Source: Sphaerochaeta associata (GTDB lineage: Bacteria; Spirochaetota; Spirochaetia; Sphaerochaetales; Sphaerochaetaceae). Taken from it: 64,000 bases of DNA. Positions within the stretch are counted from its first letter, which is position 1. Each line of letters begins with the position of its first letter. The position numbers and the translations under genes were made by a program. The DNA lies in NCBI RefSeq assembly GCF_022869165.1, contig NZ_CP094929.1, positions 1,798,001 to 1,862,000 of the forward strand, read 5' to 3'. Below are positions 35,540-44,111 of the stretch, piece after piece. Under the pieces are notes generated by a model. It made no database searches, had not been told where the DNA came from, and was given only the letters and a program-made list of their open reading frames with translations.

Positions 35540-36661
35540 ATGAAGAGAGTTTTAGGATTCATCGCACTGGTTCTTATCACTGGCTTGCTCTTCGCAGCAG
35601 GTGCTGCTGAAACAAAACCGGCAGCCGCAGGTTTGAACATTGCCATTATCACCACCCCTTCGGGAGTCGATGACGGTTCGTTCAATCAGGACAACTACAA
35701 CGGGATTCTTGCATTCGTAAAGAATCATCCTACTGCAAAGGCGACCGCCATCCGCGAACCCAGCGGAGATGTTGCAGCTGCCCTGAAGGCGGCAGCCGAT
35801 GTCGTAGCTGAGTACGATGTACTGGTCTGCACCGGGTTCCAGTTTGCCGGAATCGGCGAATTGGCCATGGAGAACCCTGATACCAAGTTCATTCTTGTTG
35901 ACACCTACCCCACCGATGCAAAGGGAAACACCGTTGAGCTTCCAAATGTCTACGCCATGACCTTTGCCGAGCAGGAGTCAGGCTTCTTCGCAGGAGTTGC
36001 CGCCGCCCTTGAGACCAAGACCAACAAGGTCGCAGTCGTCAATGGTGTAGCCTACCCCTCGAACGTCAACTATCAGTATGGCTTTGAGACCGGCGTCATC
36101 TACGCAAACAAGAAACTTGGTACCAACGTCCAGATTGTTGAACTCCCCTCCCGTGCCGGCACCGATGTAACCGGAGCCAATGTAGGGGGAAACTATGCAG
36201 GTTCCTTTGCTGATGAAGCAACCGGAAAGGTCATCGGTCAGCAGCTGTTCGCCCAGGGCGTCGATATTATTTTCGTTGCAGCAGGAGCTACCGGCAATGG
36301 AGTGTTCACTGCAGCCAAGGAGAGCAACGGCAGGCTGAAGGTCATCGGTTGCGACGTCGACCAGTGGGACGATGGAACGGTAGGAAGCGGCAACATCATC
36401 CTGACCAGTGTGTTGAAGGTGATGAGCTTGAATGTCGAGCGTGTTCTGAACCAGATCCAGGAAGGAACCTTCAAGGGTGCAAACATGCTGTTGAAGGCTG
36501 ACACCGATTCCACTGGATTCGTCAAGAAAGCCGGTCGCAACCAGCTCGCTCCCTCCACCATCCAGAAGCTCGATGAGGCATATGCCCTCGTGCAGAAGGC
36601 TGTCATTGTTCCTGCTTCCAACTTCGGTGGTTTCACCCCCGAGCAGTTCAAGGTAAACTAA
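35540..36661 (+). CDS. BMP-family (PnrA/TmpC-like) nucleoside-binding protein
   Basis: About 373 residues, periplasmic receptor of a purine-nucleoside ABC importer. After a signal peptide (ending LFAAGAAE) the domain begins NIAIITTPSGVDDGSFNQ, the BMP signature, with later EQESGFFAGVAAAL, AGATGNGVFTAA and GCDVDQW. Unlike Treponema TmpC/PnrA there is no lipobox cysteine, so it is predicted to be soluble. The ATG at 35540 follows AAGGAG. It has its own promoter inside the operon and a hairpin after it, fitting higher expression than the membrane subunits. Confidence 0.92.
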   Translation: MKRVLGFIALVLITGLLFAAGAAETKPAAAGLNIAIITTPSGVDDGSFNQDNYNGILAFVKNHPTAKATAIREPSGDVAAALKAAADVVAEYDVLVCTGFQFAGIGELAMENPDTKFILVDTYPTDAKGNTVELPNVYAMTFAEQESGFFAGVAAALETKTNKVAVVNGVAYPSNVNYQYGFETGVIYANKKLGTNVQIVELPSRAGTDVTGANVGGNYAGSFADEATGKVIGQQLFAQGVDIIFVAAGATGNGVFTAAKESNGRLKVIGCDVDQWDDGTVGSGNIILTSVLKVMSLNVERVLNQIQEGTFKGANMLLKADTDSTGFVKKAGRNQLAPSTIQKLDEAYALVQKAVIVPASNFGGFTPEQFKVN

Positions 36662-36677
36662 GAAAACGAGTGATACA

Positions 36678-36700
36678 CCCGTGCCTGCCTCAGGCACGGG
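36678..36700 (+). other. Intercistronic stem-loop after nucleoside-binding protein
   Basis: CCCGTGCCTG, loop CCT, CAGGCACGGG: a perfect 10-bp stem between the binding-protein and ATPase genes. It has no T-run, so it probably stabilises the upstream mRNA or causes partial termination. Confidence 0.7.
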
Positions 36701-36726
36701 TCCCTATCGCAAAGAGGCATACCGAC

Positions 36727-38265
36727 GTGGAAAACCTTGTAGAATTTCGGCATATCACCAAACGATTTCCCGGCATTGTTGCGAATGATGACATCTCTCT
36801 TTCGGTACGCAAGGGTGAGATTCTTGCCATCCTTGGCGAGAATGGAGCGGGAAAAAGCACCCTGATGAGCATGCTCTTTGGCATGTACACCCCGGATGAA
36901 GGCGAAATCTTCATTCGAGGAAAAGCTGAGCATATCACCAGTCCCTTGGTGGCAAATGAATTGAACATCGGGATGGTCCACCAGCACTTCATGTTGGTTG
37001 AGAACCAAACCATCACTGAGAACATCATCATGGGAATCGAGCCGAAAAAGAGAAAATTCGGTTTGTTCCCCATTGTAGATCTGCAGTCGTCCCACGAAAA
37101 GGTACAGCAGTTGTCCATGCACTATCATCTGGAGGTCAATCCCAGGGATACAATCGAGGATGTGCCGGTATCCACACGTCAGCGGGTGGAAATTCTGAAG
37201 ATGCTCTACCGTAATGCGGAGATTCTTATTTTTGATGAACCGACCGCTGTTTTGACTCCCCAGGAAATTGAGTCGCTGCTTCTCATCATCAAATCCCTGC
37301 GTGACAGCGGTAAGACCATCATTCTTATCACCCACAAGCTCGATGAAATCAAGAAAATCGCAGACCGATGTGCAATCCTTTGCAAGGGCAGGCTCATCGA
37401 TGTACTGGAAGTCGCCACTACATCGGTCCAGCATATGTCCGCCCTGATGGTCGGCCGCGACGTCTCGCTCACCCTGGATAAGGTTGAGCATGAGAAAGGA
37501 GCCGAGGTTTTAAAGGTAGAGAATGTAAGTGTAGTTTCGCAGGATCATATTACGTTGGTGGACTCAGTCAGTTTTAGCGTACATGAGGGTGAAATCCTTG
37601 CCATAGCCGGGGTGTCCGGCAACGGCCAAGTTGAAATCGCTGATGCAATAGCAGGCCTCATTCCCATAAAAAGCGGCAGAATCCTGCTGCAGGGCAACGA
37701 TATCACGACCGCATCCGTTCGCAAGCGCATTGAGGCCGGACTGAGCTATATTCCCGAAGATCGTCACGCCGTCGGTTTGATCCTCGACTTTAATCTCAGG
37801 GAAAACCTCTGTCTGAAGCAGTATTACCGCAGCCCGTACAGCAATGAGCGGGGCATCCTGCAACATGATGCGATGAATGAGTTGGGCAACACCCTTATCG
37901 AAGCGTTTGATATCAGGACCAGCAAAGGCAACGATACGCTGGTGCGAAGCATGAGCGGAGGCAACCAGCAAAAGGCGATCATCGCACGGGAGATTAATCT
38001 CGATTCCAAGCTGATCATGTTCGTCCAGCCCACCCGCGGCTTGGATGTGGGTGCCATCGAGGCTATCCACACCCGCATCAACTCCCTGCGCAGCGAAGGA
38101 AAAGCCATTTTATTGATCTCGTTGGAACTCGATGAGGTGTTGCAGCTTGCCGATACCATTTTGGTCATGTACAACGGCAAGGTGCAGACCATACGAAAAG
38201 CGAATGAACTGACAAAACTTCAGGTCGGTGAATATATGATGGGGGTGCATGTTGAAAAGAACTAG
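36727..38265 (+). CDS. Nucleoside ABC transporter ATPase, two ABC domains
   Basis: About 512 residues with two fused ATPase domains, as in nucleoside/simple-sugar (YufO/NupA, RbsA) importers. The first has Walker A GENGAGKST, Walker B LIFDEPTAVLTP and the switch His in LITHKLDE. The second has a degenerate Walker A GVSGNGQVE without Lys, signature MSGGNQQKA and MFVQPTRGLDVG, typical of this subclass. The GTG at 36727 is preceded by AAAGAGG at 9 nt; an in-frame extension to 36670 crosses the stem-loop and is unlikely. It overlaps the first permease by 17 bp. Confidence 0.92.
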   Translation: MENLVEFRHITKRFPGIVANDDISLSVRKGEILAILGENGAGKSTLMSMLFGMYTPDEGEIFIRGKAEHITSPLVANELNIGMVHQHFMLVENQTITENIIMGIEPKKRKFGLFPIVDLQSSHEKVQQLSMHYHLEVNPRDTIEDVPVSTRQRVEILKMLYRNAEILIFDEPTAVLTPQEIESLLLIIKSLRDSGKTIILITHKLDEIKKIADRCAILCKGRLIDVLEVATTSVQHMSALMVGRDVSLTLDKVEHEKGAEVLKVENVSVVSQDHITLVDSVSFSVHEGEILAIAGVSGNGQVEIADAIAGLIPIKSGRILLQGNDITTASVRKRIEAGLSYIPEDRHAVGLILDFNLRENLCLKQYYRSPYSNERGILQHDAMNELGNTLIEAFDIRTSKGNDTLVRSMSGGNQQKAIIAREINLDSKLIMFVQPTRGLDVGAIEAIHTRINSLRSEGKAILLISLELDEVLQLADTILVMYNGKVQTIRKANELTKLQVGEYMMGVHVEKN

Positions 38266-39379
38266 CCTGATCAAGCGTTTGTTCATCCTCTGTTGCGGCA
38301 AGGGCAGGCATCAGCTGCTCAGGACGTCGCTCTTCTGTATCGTTCTCAGCCTCTTGGCAGGAATCATCCTGCTCCTGCTTTTAGGCAAGAATCCATGGGA
38401 AGCGTATAGAAGCATTCTCCAAGGGGCGGGAATCCTGGCCAAACCCCGCTATGCCGGAAGAAAGAGCCAGCTCACCGATTTCATGAGCCTGCTCAACTAC
38501 ACCACCCCGATGGTCTTTGCAGCCCTTTCGGTTGCCGTGGCACTCAAATGCGGGATATTCAACATCTGCGTCTCCGGCATTATGGTTTTCTCAGGTTTCA
38601 TGGCCACCGTCCTGGTTGGATACTCCAATCTCGACCCCTTTGTTGCAAAAATCCTGGTTGTCCTTATCGGTGCCCTGTCAGGTGCATTACTTGGTATGCT
38701 CATCGGCTATCTCAAGCATCGCTTCAATATGAACGAAGTGGTGGTAGCCATCATGCTGAACTATATCATCAGCTATGTGGTAAGTTTCTTCATCCAAACC
38801 CGATTCATCGACCCCATCACCCGTCAGTCGGTGGCGGTCACTCAGAACGCCCGCCTCACGTTGTTCGATTATCCGGTGGGAAACTTGAAAATGGAGATCG
38901 CCTTGGTATTTCCACTTGCCATTTTTGCCGTGTTTGCAATCAAGTTCGTACTTGACCGCACTCGTTTCGGCTTCGAGCTGAAGGCTGTGGGAAGCAACAG
39001 CAAGGCAAGCAACTATGCAGGCATCCAGGTAGGAAGAGCCGTGGTTTTTACGATGATCATCAGCGGGGCCTTGGCAGGTCTGGCAGGGGTATCCTACTAT
39101 TTGGGCAGCAATGCCTCCATCCAGCCTAGAGTGCTTCCCTCACTGGGTTTCGATGCCATTGCAGTCGCTTTGCTGGGAAATACCAGTGCCATCGGCAGTT
39201 TCTTTGCCTCACTTTTGGTTATGATTTTCGATTGCGGTACCACCTATATGTCATCGCGCATGCAGGTGCTTCGGGAAATTGCAGCGTTGATCACCAGTAT
39301 CCTGCTGCTCTTCAGTGCCATCGGCATTTTCTTCAGAAACCTTGCCGATCGCTTCCAACAGGAAGCCGAGGAGGTTTGA
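38249..39379 (+). CDS. Nucleoside ABC transporter permease (YufP/NupP type)
   Basis: 376 residues, inner membrane, with eight or more hydrophobic helices. The N-terminal helix is followed by GKNPWEAYRSIL, and conserved BPD_transp_2 blocks appear: GIFNICVSGIMVFSGF, FNMNEVVVAIMLNYI, GSNSKASNYAGIQVGR. It starts inside the ATPase gene and ends 4 bp before the second permease, so the two are made together and form the heterodimeric channel. Confidence 0.92.
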   Translation: MLKRTSLIKRLFILCCGKGRHQLLRTSLFCIVLSLLAGIILLLLLGKNPWEAYRSILQGAGILAKPRYAGRKSQLTDFMSLLNYTTPMVFAALSVAVALKCGIFNICVSGIMVFSGFMATVLVGYSNLDPFVAKILVVLIGALSGALLGMLIGYLKHRFNMNEVVVAIMLNYIISYVVSFFIQTRFIDPITRQSVAVTQNARLTLFDYPVGNLKMEIALVFPLAIFAVFAIKFVLDRTRFGFELKAVGSNSKASNYAGIQVGRAVVFTMIISGALAGLAGVSYYLGSNASIQPRVLPSLGFDAIAVALLGNTSAIGSFFASLLVMIFDCGTTYMSSRMQVLREIAALITSILLLFSAIGIFFRNLADRFQQEAEEV

Positions 39380-39383
39380 AGCT

Positions 39384-40343
39384 ATGAACACCATCATCAT
39401 TGAAGGGCTTTCCTTCTCACTGCCTCTCTTCATTATTGCCATCGGCGGCATCTACAGCGAAGGCAGCGGTATCACAAACCTTGCCTTGGAAGGGTTGTTG
39501 GGCTTCGGAGCCTTTTTCGGGGGTCTCAGCTATGCAATTCTGAGCAGGACCTTCGGCGGTGATCCCACCGTACTCATTTACGCCTCACTCGGCTTTGCCA
39601 TGGTCGGGGGAGCACTGCTTGCCCTTCTGCATGCCCTTATGTGCATCAAGTTCAAGGCAAACCAGGTTATCAGCGGTGTCGTAATCAACATGCTCAGTGT
39701 TGCTTTAACCGCCTTTTTGGCCAATCAGATCAACGCCTCATTCTTTGGACAACCTTCCAACAAATTCTTGTTGGAAGTCTTCCCCAAAGCAACCATCCCG
39801 CTGCTCTCGCGAATCCCGATTCTTGGAGCGGTCTTCACCGATTTCTACACCTTCGAGCTTATTATCGTTGTGGTTGCCCTGTTTATGGCGTATGTGCTGT
39901 ACAAGACTCCGACGGGAATGCATATCCGTGCCTGCGGGGACAACCCGCACGCCCTCGCGGCAGCAGGTGGGAACGTACAGAAGGTTCGCTTCTGGTCGGT
40001 AATCGCCAGTGGAGCGCTCTCGGGTCTTGGTGGCATGTGTTTCGCCTACTCCATCTCAACCACCTTCTCTCCGAACATTTATATGGGCTTCGGATACCTT
40101 GCCATCGCCGCCTACATTTTCGGTTCCTGGAAGATCGGGCCAACCTTCCTCGCCTGTATTCTCTTCGGCTTCGCCCGCAGCGGAGGCTATGTCCTTGTAC
40201 AGAAACTCAGCCTCCCCTCCTCATACGGGGATTTGGTTCTCACCCTTCCCTATATTGTTACGCTGGTTCTGTTGCTCTTCTTCTCCTCGACCAACAAGCC
40301 TCCAAGAGCACTCGGGGAGGTGTATGACCAAGCAAAGCGATAA
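39384..40343 (+). CDS. Nucleoside ABC transporter permease (YufQ/NupQ type)
   Basis: About 319 residues, inner membrane, BPD_transp_2 family. Conserved blocks are YSEGSGITNLALEGLLGFGAF, FKANQVISGVVINML and ACGDNPHALAAAGGNV. The ATG at 39384 is preceded by GGAGG; the in-frame extension to 39315 lies inside the first permease gene. It completes the importer with the BMP receptor, the ATPase and the first permease. Confidence 0.92.
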   Translation: MNTIIIEGLSFSLPLFIIAIGGIYSEGSGITNLALEGLLGFGAFFGGLSYAILSRTFGGDPTVLIYASLGFAMVGGALLALLHALMCIKFKANQVISGVVINMLSVALTAFLANQINASFFGQPSNKFLLEVFPKATIPLLSRIPILGAVFTDFYTFELIIVVVALFMAYVLYKTPTGMHIRACGDNPHALAAAGGNVQKVRFWSVIASGALSGLGGMCFAYSISTTFSPNIYMGFGYLAIAAYIFGSWKIGPTFLACILFGFARSGGYVLVQKLSLPSSYGDLVLTLPYIVTLVLLLFFSSTNKPPRALGEVYDQAKR

Positions 40344-40411
40344 TCCCATACCAATTCGCCCACTTGCAAGATGAGAGGAAGCAGACCATACTTGGGACGG
40401 GAGGGTCCTGT

Positions 40412-40882
40412 ATGACCAATGAAATACGTTTGGATGCTGTCAATGAAGCGATCGGGGAGGTTGCAACCGATATTGCACAGGCCTATGCGGAATTCGGGAA
40501 TCTTACAAGCATGTTTCTCGGTCAGACATCCTCGACTCTGCAACTGCGCCTGTTCAGACCGCTTGCCTTGGAAGTCTCACTGTATATGTGCGCTCTATTA
40601 CTTGCAATAGATAAGAGCTTGACTGAATCGGTGCTTGAGGATACACAAGCGTATGCAGCCGACCTAGCCAAGGATGTCAATACAGTCTTAGGCGAGTATG
40701 AAACAAGCACTGACCCGCTTACGCTGTTCATCCAACGGTGCCAGGCAGTCGTTGCCCAGGACTCCTTGTGGTTGAGCACCCAACGACAGGATGCACAACC
40801 ACAGATCTCCATCAGCGACAAGGGCTATATCGCCATTCAAAAAGGAGCAGCGAGGCTCCAAGGCCTGACTGCACTTCTCTAA
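40412..40882 (+). CDS. Small helical protein at the end of the nucleoside operon
   Basis: About 156 residues, mostly helical, with no signal peptide or clear transmembrane span and no family I recognise. GGGAGGG precedes the ATG at 40412. It follows the second permease by 68 bp on the same strand and overlaps the convergent S41-like gene by 4 bp. Its place suggests cotranscription with the nucleoside importer. The N-terminal half (AVNEAIGEVATDIAQAYAEF) looks like a coiled or bundled helix. Confidence 0.65.
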   Translation: MTNEIRLDAVNEAIGEVATDIAQAYAEFGNLTSMFLGQTSSTLQLRLFRPLALEVSLYMCALLLAIDKSLTESVLEDTQAYAADLAKDVNTVLGEYETSTDPLTLFIQRCQAVVAQDSLWLSTQRQDAQPQISISDKGYIAIQKGAARLQGLTALL

Positions 40883-42129
40883 TAGGATTGCAGTAACATT
40901 TCTACGACGGTGTCTCTTCCCGAAAGGATGTCATCAACAGTCTTGCCAATGACAAGATCAGGGATCAGGGATCCCGTTTGATACGTTTTGTCCATCACAA
41001 AATGCTTGGTCGAGTACGTGACGGGAATACCGCTGCCCGGCAGGGAGAATTGCTTGATCTCACCGTAGTGATTCAGACTGCCTCCGGTGGGCTCTCCCAC
41101 CAGTCGTGCATTGGTCCGTTTTTTAAAGTGCATTGCATTCATCAGAGCCGAGGAGAAGGTTCCCTCGCCTATCAACACATCGATGCTGAAACCTTGTTTC
41201 TCCTGCAATACGTCAAGCCCATCCACCAACGGTTCCAGCAGGCGGGAGTCTCCCCCGCTGTTGTACCTCAGGTCGATCATCACGTGGTCGAATGAAGCTG
41301 ACTCTATCAGGGCAAGGATTTCCTTGATGAACCCATCCAACGGATGCTCCTCATACGACATGCAGACGTTGTACTGTACAAAGAGTGTATTCTTCTCTTC
41401 AAGCAACAGAGCCCGATACGGCGCGTTGGTTGCCCCGGTTTCAGGATGGGCCTGATACCACGTTGCAAAGCTCAACATGCCGTACTCGTTGGCCGAGACG
41501 CTCTGCAAAGAGATAGTCTCTTCTTTACCACCGGAGCGGGGTTTGACGGTAAGCGTCACCACCTCGGTCGGAGATGTTGCAATACCCAAGTAGGTGTAGA
41601 GGTTTGTCAGGTTGAGCTGTTGGGAGAGGTAATGCCGCAGCCACACCTGGTTGTCGTGGCTGAACAACGGTGATGCAAGCCTTTCTACTTCGCTCATCGG
41701 AAAGCCGTTGATGGCGATGACTTCGCCACCCAGCAACGATTCATGCATGCGCTCTACAACACTCACCCTCCACGCTCCCTCTACATAGGAGAACTGGGCA
41801 GGTATGGCCGAGAGCTGTGCTACAAGTTCTTGCGTTAGGCCCACCGAAGTATGGGAATCCTTGGCATAGGATGCCAATTCACGGAGAGAGAAGTACAGGT
41901 CGATATCGGAGGCGTTTTCCGTCCGCCGCACTGCATCCACATATGCGTTTTTGAAGTCTGTCCTTGAAGTCTCATGGAAAAAATCAACATGAAGCTTGGG
42001 AAGGTTTTTATAGAGATAGGTTATGTCACCTTGGTGCGGGTTTGTCACCTCCATCTTGGTGGCACAGCCTCCAAGAAGAACCAGAGCTACGAGAACCACT
42101 ACAGAGATTATTGTGCGGGAATGTTTCAT
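40879..42129 (-). CDS. S41-like (tail-specific/IRBP-type) peptidase lipoprotein
   Basis: About 416 residues. The signal peptide ends in lipobox LLGGC, so the protein is lipid-anchored. The S41 core at about 260-400 has VMIDLRYNSGGDSRLLEPL, the Ser-containing GEGTFSSALMNAM and VGEPTGGSLNHYGE. The CtpA-type catalytic Lys (GKTFGKG in CtpA) is not seen at its usual place, so an IRBP/tricorn-like active site or loss of peptidase activity is possible. The ATG at 42129 has TATACT 7 nt upstream and no ribosome site, suggesting a leaderless message; an in-frame start at 42189 lacks support. Confidence 0.82.
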   Translation of the reverse strand: MKHSRTIISVVVLVALVLLGGCATKMEVTNPHQGDITYLYKNLPKLHVDFFHETSRTDFKNAYVDAVRRTENASDIDLYFSLRELASYAKDSHTSVGLTQELVAQLSAIPAQFSYVEGAWRVSVVERMHESLLGGEVIAINGFPMSEVERLASPLFSHDNQVWLRHYLSQQLNLTNLYTYLGIATSPTEVVTLTVKPRSGGKEETISLQSVSANEYGMLSFATWYQAHPETGATNAPYRALLLEEKNTLFVQYNVCMSYEEHPLDGFIKEILALIESASFDHVMIDLRYNSGGDSRLLEPLVDGLDVLQEKQGFSIDVLIGEGTFSSALMNAMHFKKRTNARLVGEPTGGSLNHYGEIKQFSLPGSGIPVTYSTKHFVMDKTYQTGSLIPDLVIGKTVDDILSGRDTVVEMLLQSY

Positions 42130-42205
42130 GGACAGGAGTATAGCATACAATGCAAATCCAACCAGCGGACTGTTACCCTTCAGGCCCAAATTACGACAAA
42201 ATACT

Positions 42206-42242
42206 GAGAGAATTCAGCAGTTTCCTTGGGCTGAATTCTCTC
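42206..42242 (-). terminator. Terminator after the outer-membrane barrel gene at 42257-44053
   Basis: GAGAGAATTCAGC, 11-nt loop, GCTGAATTCTCTC: a perfect 13-bp stem 14 bp beyond the stop codon. On the minus strand it is followed by AGTATTTTG, a weak T-run. Confidence 0.65.
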
Positions 42243-42256
42243 TTGAACACCCGCCC

Positions 42257-44053
42257 TTACAAGGCACCAACATCAAGGCGCACCCCGACTGACATCTCAA
42301 GGTTCTGCATGGTATTGCCTGCCTCATGTTTATAGTTTGTCACATGGGTGTAATAGAGATGCATCCCAAAGGTGAAAGCATCCTGTAATTGGTATTCCCC
42401 TTTGATTCCGACTTGGTGATGGATGGCATCAGGCCAATTTTTTCTGGAACCTTCAGGTCGCACAATATTTTCACCATCTTTCTGCGGTAAGCGCATGAAT
42501 ACATCATAGGGGCCCTTCACCCCGTAGTTATAGGATGCTGTTAGATTGTAGTGACCGAATTCTGTATATCCAAGCTCCAGGTGCAGTTGGCTGTAGTCGT
42601 TTCCCTCGCTGTATCCAAGCATTCTCACCGTATAACCACCTCTGGTTATTGCAGTGTTGCGCTGGGTGACCGTAGGGGTCTGAAGCCAATACTTGTGGGT
42701 GTACAGCCAATCGCTCGTATTCACATACTCAACACCTCCGGTGATATACCCCTTCCCAGCGGGAGTCCTGCTCAGGGCGCCGACGATGAACCCGTAGGCT
42801 GGAGGATCGAGACTGTCACTCTCATGACTCATGGTGAACTGATCCAGTACACCCGAAGCATACAGATATCCGTACTTGCCGATTGCAGCCTGCACATCCA
42901 ATGCCAACAGGGAGTTGGTCTGTTCCCCGTTGTTTGTGTTGTGCCAGAAAGCCAGGGGCATGAAGGTAAAGAGTTCAGGCACAGCTCGTGCGTACACAGC
43001 AGCTTCAGTAACAGCGGCATACACTTTTTCGTTGAGGAAGCGGAACTCCATGGAGTGGGTCAGATATCCCTTGTATGGGTAGAGGCCGGTATCCATATAT
43101 CCATTAAAGTCAGTTCCTGTAGGATTGGTAGAATAAATATTTTGATTATAACCACTTGTAAGAGTTGATAGGTCTAAAGACATGCTGACACCGTCACTCT
43201 CATGTGCATACTTTCCAGAATTACCCAAACCAGGATTCAGCGATAGATAGGAGAAGTTATACTTGAATATCTTGTTGTACCAGCTCATCCTCACCGCAGG
43301 AATCTTATCGGCGTCCTTGCTGAGAATGAGATTGCCCGTTCTTCCTGTTCCAATGGAATACTCACCTGATCCCAGATAGAAGCTCCAGTGGGGTTTGCTG
43401 TAGCTTAGATAATAGCTGTCAGGGAAGTGATGATAGATATGATCAAAACCCAGCGGGATATTTCCCCAATTCACGTAGGGAGCATTGGTGGCAGGTTGAT
43501 TGAAAGAGCTTGTTGGATAGAGACCTACACCAGGTTGCTCCTTGATATCTATATCCACCTCAGCAAAGAAGGCATCCCCTCCCCAGAACTGGATGGGAAG
43601 TGAAAGGATCGGCGACCTTTCGGTGTACCCGTATGCGTACTTGTTCAGGTAGTGTTGATAAGCATTGTCCCAAATAAGCTTCTTATTGGTGTTGGCATAC
43701 AACTCAGGGGAGATGATGGCACTATAAGAAAAAGCCGAATACTCTTCATTATACAGTGCGGAAACAACCAGTTCCTTTTGGATACTCTTGAGCGTATGAC
43801 GTCCGCTCTCTGAGAGCTCGCTGCTCTCGATATGCTTGAGGTAGTACTGGTACTCATCTACGGTGTAGGGTCGGGCCGTAAAGGGGACTACCTTTGCTGA
43901 TTCGAGGTACAAAGAGTCCAAGGCTTCATACAACCAGGAATCGAGGGAAATAAAATGGGCCCCGTTGGGAACTGCTGAAAGAGGTGCGACCGACAGGGCG
44001 CACGCCATGATCACATACAAAAGCACCCTTTGGACAAGAGTCTGCCTTTTCAT
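42257..44053 (-). CDS. Outer-membrane beta-barrel, Wzi/capsule-assembly-like
   Basis: 598 residues with a signal peptide, an N-terminal helical segment (about 35-105) and a long beta-rich body ending ...LEMSVGVRLDVGAL. The layout resembles Wzi/CapA-type outer-membrane proteins that hold or assemble surface polysaccharide. It shares the segment GRTGNLILSKD, the matching GTTGNLIIDD and the same order of blocks with the divergent gene at 44112-45761, so the two are paralogues. GAGGAG precedes the ATG. It is probably integrated in the outer membrane; the glycan partner is unknown. Confidence 0.72.
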   Translation of the reverse strand: MKRQTLVQRVLLYVIMACALSVAPLSAVPNGAHFISLDSWLYEALDSLYLESAKVVPFTARPYTVDEYQYYLKHIESSELSESGRHTLKSIQKELVVSALYNEEYSAFSYSAIISPELYANTNKKLIWDNAYQHYLNKYAYGYTERSPILSLPIQFWGGDAFFAEVDIDIKEQPGVGLYPTSSFNQPATNAPYVNWGNIPLGFDHIYHHFPDSYYLSYSKPHWSFYLGSGEYSIGTGRTGNLILSKDADKIPAVRMSWYNKIFKYNFSYLSLNPGLGNSGKYAHESDGVSMSLDLSTLTSGYNQNIYSTNPTGTDFNGYMDTGLYPYKGYLTHSMEFRFLNEKVYAAVTEAAVYARAVPELFTFMPLAFWHNTNNGEQTNSLLALDVQAAIGKYGYLYASGVLDQFTMSHESDSLDPPAYGFIVGALSRTPAGKGYITGGVEYVNTSDWLYTHKYWLQTPTVTQRNTAITRGGYTVRMLGYSEGNDYSQLHLELGYTEFGHYNLTASYNYGVKGPYDVFMRLPQKDGENIVRPEGSRKNWPDAIHHQVGIKGEYQLQDAFTFGMHLYYTHVTNYKHEAGNTMQNLEMSVGVRLDVGAL

Positions 44054-44111
44054 ACTGAGAATCTCCTCTAGCTGTGATAAATATGCTATGGTGGAAACTA
44101 TACTATAGGTA

